The notes beneath the pieces were generated by a model. It did no database searches, was not told where the DNA came from, and worked only from the letters and a program-made list of their open reading frames with translations. From an uncultured Roseburia sp. (lineage in GTDB: Bacteria; Bacillota; Clostridia; Lachnospirales; Lachnospiraceae), in contig CANRSX010000010.1 in NCBI GenBank assembly GCA_947642555.1, forward strand, positions 57,349-121,348: a stretch of DNA of 64,000 nt. Direction: 5' to 3'. Below, in pieces: positions 1-9,035 of this stretch. The translations under genes were made by a program, and so were the position numbers. Within the stretch, counting starts at the first letter, position 1; every line of letters starts with the position of its first letter.

Positions 1-30
1 AAACTTCGATTATACTGATAAGGGACGAAA

Positions 31-612
31 ATGGGAAAAATCTATTGTATCATGGGAAAGAGCGCGACCGGAAAAGACACACTGTTTAAAATGCTGCTCG
101 CGGATCCGGCGCTTTCATTAAAAACAGTCGTCCCCTATACGACGCGCCCGATGCGTGAAGGGGAGCGGGACGGCGTGGAATATTATTTCTGCGGCGAGGA
201 GCGGCTGGCGGAGTTGGAGACTGCCGGGAAGGTGATCGAGCTGCGCGCCTATGATACGGTACACGGGATATGGAAATATTTTACGGTGGACGATCATCAG
301 ATGGCGGATGCGCAGATGGATTATCTGCTGATCGGCACGCTGGTATCGTACCGGAAGCTTCGGGATTACTTTGGAACAGAGCGGGTTATTCCGATATATA
401 TAGAAGTGGAGGACGGAGAGCGGCTCTTTCGCGCGGTACAGAGGGAGAGAAAGGAGAGCCGGCCGCGGTACGAGGAGCTCTGCCGGAGATTTCTCGCGGA
501 CGCGGCGGATTTTTCGGAGGAGGAGCTTGCGGCTGCCGGGATTTCCACACGTTTTGTAAATGAGAATTTAAGAGAAACCGAACAAAAGATTAAGAATTAT
601 ATGTTACAATAG
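31..612 (+). CDS. guanylate kinase-like P-loop nucleotide kinase
   Basis: 193-aa protein of the guanylate kinase fold. It has a P-loop at residues 9-17 (GKSATGKDT) and the GMP-site segment starting TTRPMREGERDG at residues 37-48, both characteristic of Gmk, which phosphorylates GMP to GDP with ATP. Length is close to the usual 190-210 aa. It heads a run of same-strand genes (yaaR, holB, ricT, methyltransferase). In Bacillus tmk is found near this block, so this may be a lineage-specific second Gmk-like enzyme rather than the housekeeping copy. The P-loop has Ala-Thr where canonical Gmk usually has Gly-Ser, so true substrate specificity is uncertain. The ATG follows AAGGGACGAAA. Confidence 0.85.
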   Translation: MGKIYCIMGKSATGKDTLFKMLLADPALSLKTVVPYTTRPMREGERDGVEYYFCGEERLAELETAGKVIELRAYDTVHGIWKYFTVDDHQMADAQMDYLLIGTLVSYRKLRDYFGTERVIPIYIEVEDGERLFRAVQRERKESRPRYEELCRRFLADAADFSEEELAAAGISTRFVNENLRETEQKIKNYMLQ

Positions 613-640
613 ACGGGAATAAGGGAAAGCAGGTGGAGTT

Positions 641-1081
641 TTGGATATTAAGGTTTCGGGAGCCGCGCCGGTGACGCAGACGCCGGATGCACAGGCAGTG
701 GAGAAGGGCGACGGCACATTTAAATTTACACTTGCGAGCGCGATCACGGATGCGGATCTTCAGGCGAAGGTGGATTCCCTGCTTTCGGATATCACATTTC
801 AGGGAAACAGGCTGGCGGAGCACATGGACGTACGGGATATGAGACGATACCGGGAGCTGATCCGGGAATTTATGAATGAGGTGGTGTTCCGCTCGCATAA
901 GTTTTCGAGGGAAAATTTTCTGGACCGGAAAGGCCGTCACCGGGTGTACGGGCTCATCAAGCTGATTGACGCGAACCTGGATGAGCTGGCGCAGGAGCTG
1001 GTAAAGGACGAGAAGGATCACATTTCAATCCTGGGCAGGATCGGCGAGATCCGGGGACTGCTGCTGGATATTCTGACCTGA
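641..1081 (+). CDS. yaaR: YaaR/DUF327 family protein
   Basis: 146-aa protein starting at a TTG codon just after AGGTGGAG, the only start with a good ribosome binding site. The sequence is charged and helical, typical of the YaaR (DUF327) family. These proteins are conserved next to holB and ricT in Firmicutes and their biochemical role is unknown. No membrane segment or signal peptide is visible. Identification rests on sequence character plus conserved synteny. Confidence 0.8.
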   Translation: MDIKVSGAAPVTQTPDAQAVEKGDGTFKFTLASAITDADLQAKVDSLLSDITFQGNRLAEHMDVRDMRRYRELIREFMNEVVFRSHKFSRENFLDRKGRHRVYGLIKLIDANLDELAQELVKDEKDHISILGRIGEIRGLLLDILT

Positions 1082-1178
1082 TGCGGGATGCCGTGGTACG
1101 GGCCGGGAAGGAAAGCGGCGGCCGGGCATCGGATGCATGCTGTGATGAAAGAGGATTTCGGCAGAAAAGAGGGGAATT

Positions 1179-2204
1179 ATGGCAGGATTTAAGGACATTT
1201 TGGGACACGAACAGATGATTGCACATCTGCAGAGCGCCATTGCCACGGATAAGGTATCGCATGCGTATATTTTAAACGGACCGGACAATTCCGGAAAGAT
1301 GATGCTGGCGGAGGCGTTTGCGACGACGCTGCAGTGCGAGAGGAATACAGAGAACCCGTCGGAGGGCGGCGTGCGGACGGCGCATCCGGAACCCTGTATG
1401 GAATGCCGTTCCTGTAAGCAGGCGGCAGGGAAAAATCAGCCGGATATCATCTATGTCAGGCACGAGAAGCCAAATACGATATCGGTCGACGACATCCGCA
1501 CGCAGGTGAATCATGACATTGTGATTAAGCCGTACAGCAGCAGGTATAAGATCTATATCATCGACGAGGCGGAGAAGATGAATGTGCAGGCGCAGAACGC
1601 GCTTCTGAAGACGATCGAGGAGCCGCCGGCCTACGCGGTGATCCTGCTTCTCACGACAAATGCAGAAGCATTTCTGCCGACGATCCTCTCCCGCTGTGTG
1701 CTGCTGAACTTAAAGGCCGTGCCGGACGAGAAGATCCGCGGCTATCTGATGGAGCACTATCAGATCCCGGATTATCAGGCGGACATCTGCGTGGCGTTTG
1801 CGCAGGGGACGGTCGGGAAGGCGATCCGGCTGGCCTGCTCCGAGCGCTTCGGGGAGTTAAAGGCATCCGCGCTGCAGCTGATCCGGCGTCTGGACGATAT
1901 TGATTTTTATGAGATGGGCGAGGCGGTCCGGCAGATCAGTGATTACAAGCTTGAGATCAATGATTATTTTGAGCTGATGACGGTCTGGTACCGGGACGTA
2001 CTGATGTACAAGGCGACGAAGGATGTGAACAGCCTGATCTTTAAGGATGAGGTGTACGAGATCAAACGCGAGGCGGAGAGAAGCTCGTACGGAGGGCTGG
2101 AAACCATTATAAAAGCGCTGCACAAGGCTCAGATCAGGCTGAATGCAAATGTGAATTTTGATCTGGTGATCGAGCTCTTGCTGCTGACGATAAAGGAGAA
2201 CTGA
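1179..2204 (+). CDS. holB: DNA polymerase III subunit delta'
   Basis: 341-aa AAA+ clamp-loader subunit. The N-terminus (FKDILGHEQMIAHLQSAI) is typical of DnaX/HolB proteins. The Walker A position is degenerate (GPDNSGK near residues 34-40), and a zinc module is formed by Cys53, Cys73, Cys76 and Cys79. The sensor-like segment ALLKTIEEPPAYAV follows. It acts in loading the beta clamp at the replication fork. The gene sits between yaaR and ricT as in Bacillus and is separated from ricT by one base, indicating an operon. Confidence 0.93.
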   Translation: MAGFKDILGHEQMIAHLQSAIATDKVSHAYILNGPDNSGKMMLAEAFATTLQCERNTENPSEGGVRTAHPEPCMECRSCKQAAGKNQPDIIYVRHEKPNTISVDDIRTQVNHDIVIKPYSSRYKIYIIDEAEKMNVQAQNALLKTIEEPPAYAVILLLTTNAEAFLPTILSRCVLLNLKAVPDEKIRGYLMEHYQIPDYQADICVAFAQGTVGKAIRLACSERFGELKASALQLIRRLDDIDFYEMGEAVRQISDYKLEINDYFELMTVWYRDVLMYKATKDVNSLIFKDEVYEIKREAERSSYGGLETIIKALHKAQIRLNANVNFDLVIELLLLTIKEN

Positions 2205-2205
2205 T

Positions 2206-3117
2206 ATGGTAAAAATAGTTGGAGTGCGTTTCCGGAATGCCGGAAAGATCTATTATTTCGGCCCTGGAAATTTATCGCTTCATGAGGGAATGCATGTGAT
2301 CGTGGAGACGGCACGCGGCGTCGAGATGGGAACGGTCATGACAGGCCCGAAGGACGTGGAGGATCAGGATGTGGTGCAGCCGTTAAAGCCTGTGATCCGC
2401 ATTGCGACGGAGGCGGATGAAAAGACGGTGGCCAGGAACCATGAGAAGGAGAAGGACGCGTTTCAGATCTGCCTTGAGAAGATTGCGAAGCACAAACTGA
2501 ACATGAAGCTGGTCGAGGCGGAGTATACATTTGACAATAATAAGCTGCTGTTTTACTTTACGGCGGACGGGCGGATCGATTTCCGCGAGCTGGTCAAGGA
2601 TCTGGCTTCGGTCTTCCGCACCAGGATCGAGCTGCGTCAGATCGGCGTCCGCGACGAGACGAAGATTATGGGCGGAGTCGGGATCTGCGGCAGGCCGCTC
2701 TGCTGCCACACATATCTGTCCGAGTTTGCCCCGGTTTCCATCAAGATGGCGAAGGAGCAGAATCTGTCGCTGAACCCGACCAAGATCTCCGGCGTCTGCG
2801 GCAGGCTGATGTGCTGCCTGAAGAATGAGGAGGAGACCTATGAATATTTAAACAGCCGTCTCCCGAACAACGGGGATCGCGTGACGACAAATGACGGTTT
2901 TAAGGGCGAGGTGTCCTCCGTCAATGTGCTGCGTCAGACGGTGAAGGTGATCATCGAGGTGGACGGCGAGAAGGAGATCCGGGAATATAAGGTGCAGGAG
3001 CTGCGCTTCCGTCCGAAACGCCGGAAGGAGAATGTCCGCCTGTCGCAAAAGGAGTTAAAGGAGCTCGCGGCGCTGGAGGATAAGGGAGGAAAGTCCAAAA
3101 TTGATGACGTCAAGTGA
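2206..3117 (+). CDS. ricT: RicT/YaaT PSP1-domain protein
   Basis: 303-aa PSP1-domain protein. Six cysteines fall in two CGRxxCC motifs (C161/C166/C167 and C198/C203/C204), the hallmark of RicT. In Bacillus subtilis RicT joins RicA and RicF in an iron-sulfur-binding complex that helps RNase Y maturation of mRNAs and affects sporulation and competence. The basic C-terminal tail is usual. The gene starts one base after holB and overlaps the following methyltransferase by 17 bases, so translation is probably coupled. Confidence 0.92.
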   Translation: MVKIVGVRFRNAGKIYYFGPGNLSLHEGMHVIVETARGVEMGTVMTGPKDVEDQDVVQPLKPVIRIATEADEKTVARNHEKEKDAFQICLEKIAKHKLNMKLVEAEYTFDNNKLLFYFTADGRIDFRELVKDLASVFRTRIELRQIGVRDETKIMGGVGICGRPLCCHTYLSEFAPVSIKMAKEQNLSLNPTKISGVCGRLMCCLKNEEETYEYLNSRLPNNGDRVTTNDGFKGEVSSVNVLRQTVKVIIEVDGEKEIREYKVQELRFRPKRRKENVRLSQKELKELAALEDKGGKSKIDDVK

Positions 3118-3847
3118 TCTGGTCCGGGAACATGAACGCTTAGATGAGCTTCATCGGAACGGTTACGTTATCATCCAGGATCCGGCCCGCTTCTGCTTTG
3201 GCATGGACGCCGTGCTGCTCTCCGGGTTTGCGCAGGCAAAAAAGGGGAACCGGGTGCTGGATCTCGGGACCGGAACCGGGATTATCCCGATCCTGATGGA
3301 GGCAAAGACCGGCGCAGAGGATTTTACCGCGTTAGAGATCCAGGAGGAAAGCGCGGACATGGCGCGCAGGAGCGTCCGCTACAACCATCTGGAGGAGAAA
3401 ATCCGGATTGTGACCGGAGATATCAGAGATGCCACAAAGCTCTTTGGGGCATCTTCTTTTGATATTGTCACGACAAACCCGCCCTACATGATCGATGCGC
3501 ACGGGCTTGGCTCCGCCACGGAGGCAAAAGCGATCGCCCGCCACGAGGTGTGCTGCACGCTGGACGACGTATTGCGGGAGAGCGCGTCCCTGCTTGTCCC
3601 GGGCGGCAGGTTTTACATGGTGCACCGTCCGTTTCGCCTGGCGGAAATTTTAAGCAAAATGGTGGCGTACCGGCTGGAGCCGAAACGGATGAAGCTGGTG
3701 TACCCTTATATCGACCGCGAGCCGAATATGGTGCTGCTGGAAGGGTTAAAGGGCGGAAAATCGCGGATGACGGTGGAGAAGCCGCTGATCGTGTACAAAG
3801 AGCAGGGCGTCTACACGGATGAGATTTATGACATATATGGATACTAA
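3101..3847 (+). CDS. trmN6: tRNA1(Val) adenine-N6 methyltransferase family (YabB/TrmN6)
   Basis: 248-aa SAM-dependent methyltransferase. The SAM motif I (VLDLGTGTGIIP) lies at residues 52-63 and the catalytic NPPY at residues 126-129, which identifies an N6-adenine methylase. The family includes E. coli TrmN6, which methylates A37 of tRNA-Val. The N-terminal HRNGYVIIQDPARFCFGMDAVLL is diagnostic. The start may be TTG at 3101 or ATG at 3104; the site GGAGGA at 3085-3090 serves either, so the ends differ by one residue. It overlaps ricT, matching the Bacillus order ricT-yabA-yabB with yabA missing. Confidence 0.88.
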   Translation: MMTSSDLVREHERLDELHRNGYVIIQDPARFCFGMDAVLLSGFAQAKKGNRVLDLGTGTGIIPILMEAKTGAEDFTALEIQEESADMARRSVRYNHLEEKIRIVTGDIRDATKLFGASSFDIVTTNPPYMIDAHGLGSATEAKAIARHEVCCTLDDVLRESASLLVPGGRFYMVHRPFRLAEILSKMVAYRLEPKRMKLVYPYIDREPNMVLLEGLKGGKSRMTVEKPLIVYKEQGVYTDEIYDIYGY

Positions 3848-3865
3848 ATGTCAGAAAGGACAATC

Positions 3866-4639
3866 ATGTATAATAAAATTTCAATCGGACCGGTTACTAT
3901 TTATATGTATGGCCTGATGATGGCGCTGGGATTTTTCGCGGCGCTCGTCATGTGTCTGCGGCGCGGGAAGAAGCTGGGACTGGATGAGGACATCATCTGG
4001 GGCATTTTTTTCTGCGCGATCGTCGGCGGGATTGCGGGCAGCCGGATCCTTTTTTATATCGTGGAATTCCCAAAGGTCCTGGAGGATATCTCGATTCTCT
4101 GGAATTTCCGCAACGGATTTGTCGTGTACGGCGGGATCATCGGCGGCGTGCTGGCAAGTTATCTCTACTGTTGGAAGAAAAAGGCTCTGTTTATCGATTA
4201 CTTTGACCTCGTGATGCCTGCGCTGGTGTTCGCTCAGGGGATCGGCCGGATCGGCTGTCTGTTCGCCGGCTGCTGCTACGGGAGAGAGACCGATGCGTGG
4301 TACGGAATCACTTTTCAGCACTCTGAGCAGGCGCCGAACGGCGTGAAGCTGATGCCCACGCAGATCATCTCCTCCGTGGGAGATTTTGTGATCTGCGGCG
4401 TGCTTTTATATTATGCGGCGAAAAAACCGGAGCGGGGGCGCGTCGGAGCGCTGTATATGATACTCTACGGGATCGGCCGCTTCGCGGTGGAATTTTTAAG
4501 GAACGATTACCGGGGAAGCATTGGATTTTTGTCCACCTCCCAGCTGATCTCGCTGATCGTCGTCGCGGCCGGAGCCGTGCTGTTTGCGAAGGCGCCGCGG
4601 ATGGCGGAGGGGCGGAAGACGGCGGAGAATGTGGAGTGA
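3866..4639 (+). CDS. lgt: prolipoprotein diacylglyceryl transferase
   Basis: 257-aa polytopic membrane enzyme that transfers diacylglycerol from phosphatidylglycerol to the lipobox cysteine of prelipoproteins. The Lgt signature GIGRIGCLFAGCCYG is present mid-protein, and the N-terminal segment starts IGPVTIYMYGLMMALGF. An upstream in-frame ATG at 3848 lacks a ribosome binding site. AGAAAGGA at 3853-3860 places initiation at 3866. It modifies lipoproteins of the kind encoded in large numbers at 44-61 kb and the sugar-binding protein at 11.5 kb. Confidence 0.95.
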   Translation: MYNKISIGPVTIYMYGLMMALGFFAALVMCLRRGKKLGLDEDIIWGIFFCAIVGGIAGSRILFYIVEFPKVLEDISILWNFRNGFVVYGGIIGGVLASYLYCWKKKALFIDYFDLVMPALVFAQGIGRIGCLFAGCCYGRETDAWYGITFQHSEQAPNGVKLMPTQIISSVGDFVICGVLLYYAAKKPERGRVGALYMILYGIGRFAVEFLRNDYRGSIGFLSTSQLISLIVVAAGAVLFAKAPRMAEGRKTAENVE

Positions 4640-4647
4640 GGTCAGAT

Positions 4648-4938
4648 ATGACAGATTATGCGACATTAAGTAACGATAAAAACTACACAATATTTCAATA
4701 TGGAAATCGTACGATCCGGTTTAAAGCGCCGTATTCGCTGGAACGTTATATTGCGGTGAGGGAATGGGAAAACGGGTATCTGGTGGTCACGGCAAAGTAC
4801 AGTCATAACCCGGATTATGAGGAAGAGTATATAGATTTAATTCCGATCCTGGAGAATCTGTATATCGTACCGGATATTTTTTTGAAGCCGATAAAGGAGG
4901 TCAGGATAGAAAATGCCAGATGTAGTGGAGATTGCTGA
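4648..4938 (+). CDS. unrecognised 96-aa protein, first of a three-gene cassette
   Basis: Small acidic beta-rich protein with many aromatic residues; I do not recognise its family. The ATG at 4648 follows a weak GAGGTC. A GTG at 4636 would overlap the lgt stop. It has no cysteine pair, signal peptide or membrane segment of note. Its 3' end overlaps the next gene by 26 bases, and the Shine-Dalgarno of that gene (AAGGAGG) lies inside this reading frame, so the pair is translationally coupled. Base composition is lower in GC than the flanking genes. Confidence 0.7.
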   Translation: MTDYATLSNDKNYTIFQYGNRTIRFKAPYSLERYIAVREWENGYLVVTAKYSHNPDYEEEYIDLIPILENLYIVPDIFLKPIKEVRIENARCSGDC

Positions 4939-5137
4939 TAAAGCGGATTTGATTGTAAATGGATATGCGTTTACAAAATGTGATATGGGATATCGGGTTC
5001 TGAATCTGGATCTGCCGGAACGTGCAGTTGTGTTGTCAGAGGAAGGAGAGAGCCTTGAAACAACGATGGATGATATTGAGATTCAGATTGTGCGGGATTA
5101 TTTTATGAAAAACAAAGGATTTATGGAGGATGAATAA
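4913..5137 (+). CDS. unrecognised 74-aa protein, second of the cassette
   Basis: 74-aa acidic protein with a strong upstream AAGGAGGTC (4894-4902) inside the preceding gene. The end has a TAATG stop/start overlap with the next gene. It resembles in size and context the small DUF2442-like partners often found next to DUF4160 genes, but the sequence alone does not prove that. Function unknown. Confidence 0.7.
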   Translation: MPDVVEIADKADLIVNGYAFTKCDMGYRVLNLDLPERAVVLSEEGESLETTMDDIEIQIVRDYFMKNKGFMEDE

Positions 5138-5418
5138 TGCCCAAATATTATGAATTTAAAGTTGCCGGCTATTATTTATACTTCACTTCATTTTGTACGG
5201 TTGAGTGTATGCATGTACACGCCAGTGACAGAAGGCTGACAGAAGCCGGATCGGCAAAATTTTTTGTGAAGGAGAATGGCGATACCATTCTTCAGAATAA
5301 AGGAAATCTGAATCACAGGGAAATTGCAAAAATCCAGGCGTTTATTAAGGTTAATTACAAGGATATGTATCTGAAATGGTCAAAATATAGTACAAATCGT
5401 TTCTATGGGGAGGACTGA
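5137..5418 (+). CDS. DUF4160-like protein, third of the cassette
   Basis: 93-aa protein with the pattern of small DUF4160-type proteins: an N-terminal YEFKVAGYYLYF strand, a HVHASD segment (compare the PHFHA-type motif of that family) and a C-terminal helix (HREIAKIQAFIKVNY). DUF4160 proteins are frequently linked to toxin-antitoxin-like gene pairs but have no established activity. It overlaps the upstream gene by one base and ends 8 bases before the convergent histidine kinase. Lower GC than its neighbours suggests the three genes arrived together. Confidence 0.65.
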   Translation: MPKYYEFKVAGYYLYFTSFCTVECMHVHASDRRLTEAGSAKFFVKENGDTILQNKGNLNHREIAKIQAFIKVNYKDMYLKWSKYSTNRFYGED

Positions 5419-5426
5419 CACCGCCC

Positions 5427-7187
5427 TCATGCCGGCAGCGTGATAATCACCGTCGTCCCGGCTCCTTCCGTGCTGTGGATCTCCATCTGACATTTTTCCC
5501 CGTAAATATACTGCAGCCGCTGTCGGATATTGTGGAGTCCGATATGCGGTTTTTTGTCTTCATAGATATTATATGACTGATTCATGATGTCTTCAATGCG
5601 CTTCTGCGACATTCCCTGCCCGTCGTCGCTGACCTCAATGACAATCTCATCCTTCACGGAATAGATCAGGATATCGACGTGCCCGGACAGGGGAGCCTCC
5701 ATGTGGCCGAAGCCGTGATAGAAGCTGTTTTCCACGAGGGGCTGCAGGATATTCTTCGGAATCTGATGATCCATCAGCGATTCGCTGATATCATAATGGA
5801 TCCAGATCTGATGCTCATAGCGATAATCCATGATCGTGGCGTACTGCAGCATGGTCTCATATTCATTTCGGACGGTGTCGAGGATCGAGAGCTTGCTGTT
5901 TAAGCGCTCGCGCAGAATTCGTGTCAGCGCGGTATTGATCTCCACAATCTCGTCGGTTTTTCCCTGACGCGCCATGATGTTGATGATATTCATGGTGTTG
6001 TAGATAAAATGCGGGTCGATCTGTGTGGCGAGAAGCTTATAGCTCACCACGGCATTTTCCTGTTCTTTTGCCTGGATGTCTTTTACCTGCCGGTTGATGG
6101 CCAGCACCATACGGTTGAACGTACTGGCCAGCTCTTCGATCTCGTCCTGCGTGTGGATGTCCGCATGGATATCGTTTCCAGCGGTAAAAGAGGACATGGC
6201 ATCCGCGAGGGCGCGCATCGGGGCGAGCTGCCTGCGGACGGCCGGAATCAGAAAGAGCGTGTAGAGTACCGGCGAGAGCAGGTAGAGGGCGGTCACGATG
6301 CCGAGCGTCAGGAACAGACCCTCCAGCATATGGAAATAACTGACATAGGAGACGATCGTCCAGCCGGTGGAGGGGATGCGCTGATAAAAGCAGCGGCCGC
6401 TTCCGAGGCGGAAATTTCCCTCGGTTCCGGTGAAGGGGTTTGTCCCGTCCGAAAAAAGCCGGTCGATGTCATCCCAGAGCGCCTCGTCGGTGGCATAGAT
6501 GAGATCCCAGTATCGGTCTGTAATATAGTAGGAATCAAAGGACGACGCGGCGAGGGCGTCGTTCTTTTTTAAGGTGGAGTTTAAAATGTAAAAAACCGTC
6601 AGTGTATAGGAATGCGTACCATATAAATAGTTTTTGGAAAAATAGAGGAAATCTTCCTGCGTGGTATCATAATGAGAAGGACGTTTTGTGGTGAGCCCGT
6701 CCAGGTAAAAAGGCGAATAATAACTATTGCTATAGGAAGATAAAAGGTTCCGATAATGTCTGCTGCCCGACAGCAGCTCATGCTGGGGAAAGTTTGTGTA
6801 GTAGATCGAGGAGATATATTCCCCATCCGGCAGTTCGATGCCAAGCGTCGCGAAATTCTGGTGGGAGGCGGCATAGGAGGAGAGCTCCTGCACGATTTCG
6901 GAGCGAAGGGCATCGGTTTTGTTTTTTTCATAGGCGGACACCAGGTTCCAGAAATTCCCGGACAGGCTGTTCATGCCCTCCGCCAGCTGCGTCTGCAAAA
7001 GGACATAATCTTCGGTCAGGACGGACAGAAGCTGTGTGTTTTCCCGGACTGCGTCCCGATAGAGCAGGGGGCTTAAGACCAGGAACAGAATGAGAAGTAA
7101 AAGCAGATAGATGACTGCGTAGATCAGAATCAGTTTTCTGCTGATCCGCTCTGCAATTCGTGAGGGGAAGGCGCGGGATGTATACAT
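5427..7187 (-). CDS. YesM-like sensor histidine kinase
   Basis: 586-aa membrane histidine kinase. It has an N-terminal transmembrane helix (about residues 18-40), a long extracellular sensor domain, a second transmembrane helix and a HAMP region. A His_kinase (LytS/YesM) dimerisation motif DPHFIYNTMN has its phospho-acceptor His at about residue 393, and the ATPase domain includes LVENSFYHGF and DDGQGM. The true start is the ATG at 7187 after GGAGGAG, not further upstream. It follows the AraC-type regulator gene by 67 bases and most likely senses an extracellular sugar or its binding protein to control the ABC transporter operon at 9-13.8 kb. Confidence 0.92.
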   Translation of the reverse strand: MYTSRAFPSRIAERISRKLILIYAVIYLLLLLILFLVLSPLLYRDAVRENTQLLSVLTEDYVLLQTQLAEGMNSLSGNFWNLVSAYEKNKTDALRSEIVQELSSYAASHQNFATLGIELPDGEYISSIYYTNFPQHELLSGSRHYRNLLSSYSNSYYSPFYLDGLTTKRPSHYDTTQEDFLYFSKNYLYGTHSYTLTVFYILNSTLKKNDALAASSFDSYYITDRYWDLIYATDEALWDDIDRLFSDGTNPFTGTEGNFRLGSGRCFYQRIPSTGWTIVSYVSYFHMLEGLFLTLGIVTALYLLSPVLYTLFLIPAVRRQLAPMRALADAMSSFTAGNDIHADIHTQDEIEELASTFNRMVLAINRQVKDIQAKEQENAVVSYKLLATQIDPHFIYNTMNIINIMARQGKTDEIVEINTALTRILRERLNSKLSILDTVRNEYETMLQYATIMDYRYEHQIWIHYDISESLMDHQIPKNILQPLVENSFYHGFGHMEAPLSGHVDILIYSVKDEIVIEVSDDGQGMSQKRIEDIMNQSYNIYEDKKPHIGLHNIRQRLQYIYGEKCQMEIHSTEGAGTTVIITLPA

Positions 7188-7254
7188 GAATGAACTCCTC
7201 CTGGTGTGTGAAAGGGCCGGCTGCCGCCGGGCAGTGTCTGGCTGCAAAATGGCG

Positions 7255-8754
7255 CTAGGATTTCCGATAGTCGATCGGGCGCTTCCCGGTGTGGGAGCAG
7301 AAGACCGTGCTGAAATACTGGGACGACCGGTAGCCGCACTGCTCCGCAATCTCATAAATCTTCATACTGGTATTCTGCAGAAACCAGACAGCGTGTTCGA
7401 TGCGCAGCTCCGTTAAGTATTCGTTGACGGTCCGGTTGGTCTCCTGCTTAAAGAGTACGTTAAGCCGGCTGACGCTTAAGGACGCGTGTCTGGCGATCTG
7501 TTCCGTGTTCAGCGAATCGCTGGAATAATTCTGCTCCATATACTCGATGGCGGAGCGGATCGCGGGCGAATAGGGCGATATGCTTTCGGCTCTGTGCATG
7601 TGGATGCAGTCCGTATAGGTGTTGAAAATCCATTTCAGCAGCGCCTCGAGGGAATAAAAGATCCGGGCCTCGGAGACGGAGAGCCGTCCGCGGGAGAGCA
7701 CCTCCATATGCGTGCAGAATTTCTGATAAAATTCCAGGATGGCGGCAAGATCCCGACTCTCATGGCAACGCGTCAGGTAGTCCTTGATCAGCAGCAGATG
7801 CTCCTCCGCATGCTCCTCCACGCCGTCTAAGCGCTGAAAGGGGAAGGGACGCGTCTGCGGCTGATACCGCTCACCGGCGAGCAAACCTTCGATGTCAGCC
7901 GGTTCCTCCGGGCGGAACATGGAGAAAAAGGTGAGCAGCGGGCGGTTCTGAACAAAGATGGCCCGGAATTCCTCAATGCCCAGCCGGTGCGGGTAAAAAA
8001 AGAGGGTACAGGGCTGGTTTGCATTGCTTTTGATGCGCTGCCAGATCTTTTTCGTGAGGGAATGCAGAAAAAAGGCGCGCTCCTTTTTCGGGCTCTCCAG
8101 CCGGACCGCGAACAGCAGAAACTCGTCGCAGGAAAACTGAAAGGAGACTGCGGGAGCGTCCGGCTGTGTCAGGAGGGAGGAGAGATAACGGATAGACGCC
8201 CGCCTGGCCTCCGCAAGCTGCGCGACGGTTCTCGTGTAGGGCATGATCTGGGAGAGCACAAAAAAGTAATAACGCTCCCCCGAGAGAGCCTGTAAGGTAT
8301 CCGGCAGCAGGCCGTCCATGAAATACGACTCCAGCTCCTGCGAGAGAAACGAGCCGCTGATCTGGCTCGTGTGGGCGATGGAGAAGGCCATGGAGGTGAG
8401 CCGGGCCGTGAGGGTAGCCGCCGAGATCTCGTTTTTTAAAATATAATCGCAGACATTCATCCGAAGGGCGCGTTTGGCGTAATCGAACTCGTCGTAGGAG
8501 GTGATGATCAGGATCAGAAGATCCGGCTGAAGCTCCTTTAACTGTTCGATCAGCGCGAGGCCGTCCATCCCCGGCATGATGATGTCCGTGATCAGGATCG
8601 CCGGGCGAAACTTCCGCACCAGCTTTAAGGCCTGGGTGCCGCTTGTGGCGGTGGCCGTCAGCGAAAAGCCCAGGGCGTTCCAGTCCAGTAAGGTTTTCAG
8701 ATCATCTAACATCAGCTGATCGTCGTCGGCGATGATGACGGAAATTGGCTTCAT
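7255..8754 (-). CDS. AraC-type response regulator
   Basis: 499-aa two-component response regulator. The receiver domain spans about residues 1-120 with acidic DDD at 10-12 and the phospho-acceptor Asp57 (ITDIIMPGMDG). A linker of about 270 residues is followed by a C-terminal AraC-type double helix-turn-helix (about 395-499, containing NEYLTELRIEHAVWFLQ and CGYRSSQYFSTVF). The size and order regulator-then-kinase match YesN/YesM pairs that activate carbohydrate transport genes. It is divergent from the ABC operon, so its operator probably lies in the 280-base spacer at 8755-9035. Confidence 0.92.
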   Translation of the reverse strand: MKPISVIIADDDQLMLDDLKTLLDWNALGFSLTATATSGTQALKLVRKFRPAILITDIIMPGMDGLALIEQLKELQPDLLILIITSYDEFDYAKRALRMNVCDYILKNEISAATLTARLTSMAFSIAHTSQISGSFLSQELESYFMDGLLPDTLQALSGERYYFFVLSQIMPYTRTVAQLAEARRASIRYLSSLLTQPDAPAVSFQFSCDEFLLFAVRLESPKKERAFFLHSLTKKIWQRIKSNANQPCTLFFYPHRLGIEEFRAIFVQNRPLLTFFSMFRPEEPADIEGLLAGERYQPQTRPFPFQRLDGVEEHAEEHLLLIKDYLTRCHESRDLAAILEFYQKFCTHMEVLSRGRLSVSEARIFYSLEALLKWIFNTYTDCIHMHRAESISPYSPAIRSAIEYMEQNYSSDSLNTEQIARHASLSVSRLNVLFKQETNRTVNEYLTELRIEHAVWFLQNTSMKIYEIAEQCGYRSSQYFSTVFCSHTGKRPIDYRKS

Positions 8755-8883
8755 ATGATTATACGCCTTTCAATGAAATTTCTTATTTCTTTTTCTATCA
8801 GAATTATAGGAAAAAATTCATAAAAACACAATGACACAGCAGAAAAAAAGGGGAATTTTGAACAAAACAGTCGAATTGTGATG

Positions 8884-8913
8884 TTTACACTGCCGCCTCA
8901 TGACTGGTAAAGT
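8884..8913 (+). promoter_or_regulatory. candidate promoter of the sugar ABC operon
   Basis: TTTACA at 8884-8889 and TAAAGT at 8908-8913 with an 18-base spacer, in the divergent region between the AraC-type regulator and the ABC operon. The -10 is imperfect, as expected for an activator-dependent promoter. No obvious palindromic operator was seen. Confidence 0.4.
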
Positions 8914-9035
8914 AAATGCAGAATCAACGGAATCCAACAGGAAACCACATATATGGTTCTCTGAGATTCCGGGAGGACAGATCCTGTAAAATAAGAATCC
9001 GTGACAGGGTTATGAAAAAGAAAGGGGGCATGAAT

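Noticed and set aside
3848..3865. Upstream start for lgt
   Set aside because: No ribosome binding site before 3848 while AAGGA is placed correctly for 3866.
7188..7355. 56-residue N-terminal extension of the histidine kinase
   Set aside because: The extension is Ser/Arg-rich and lacks a start signal; GGAGGAG fits the ATG at 7187.
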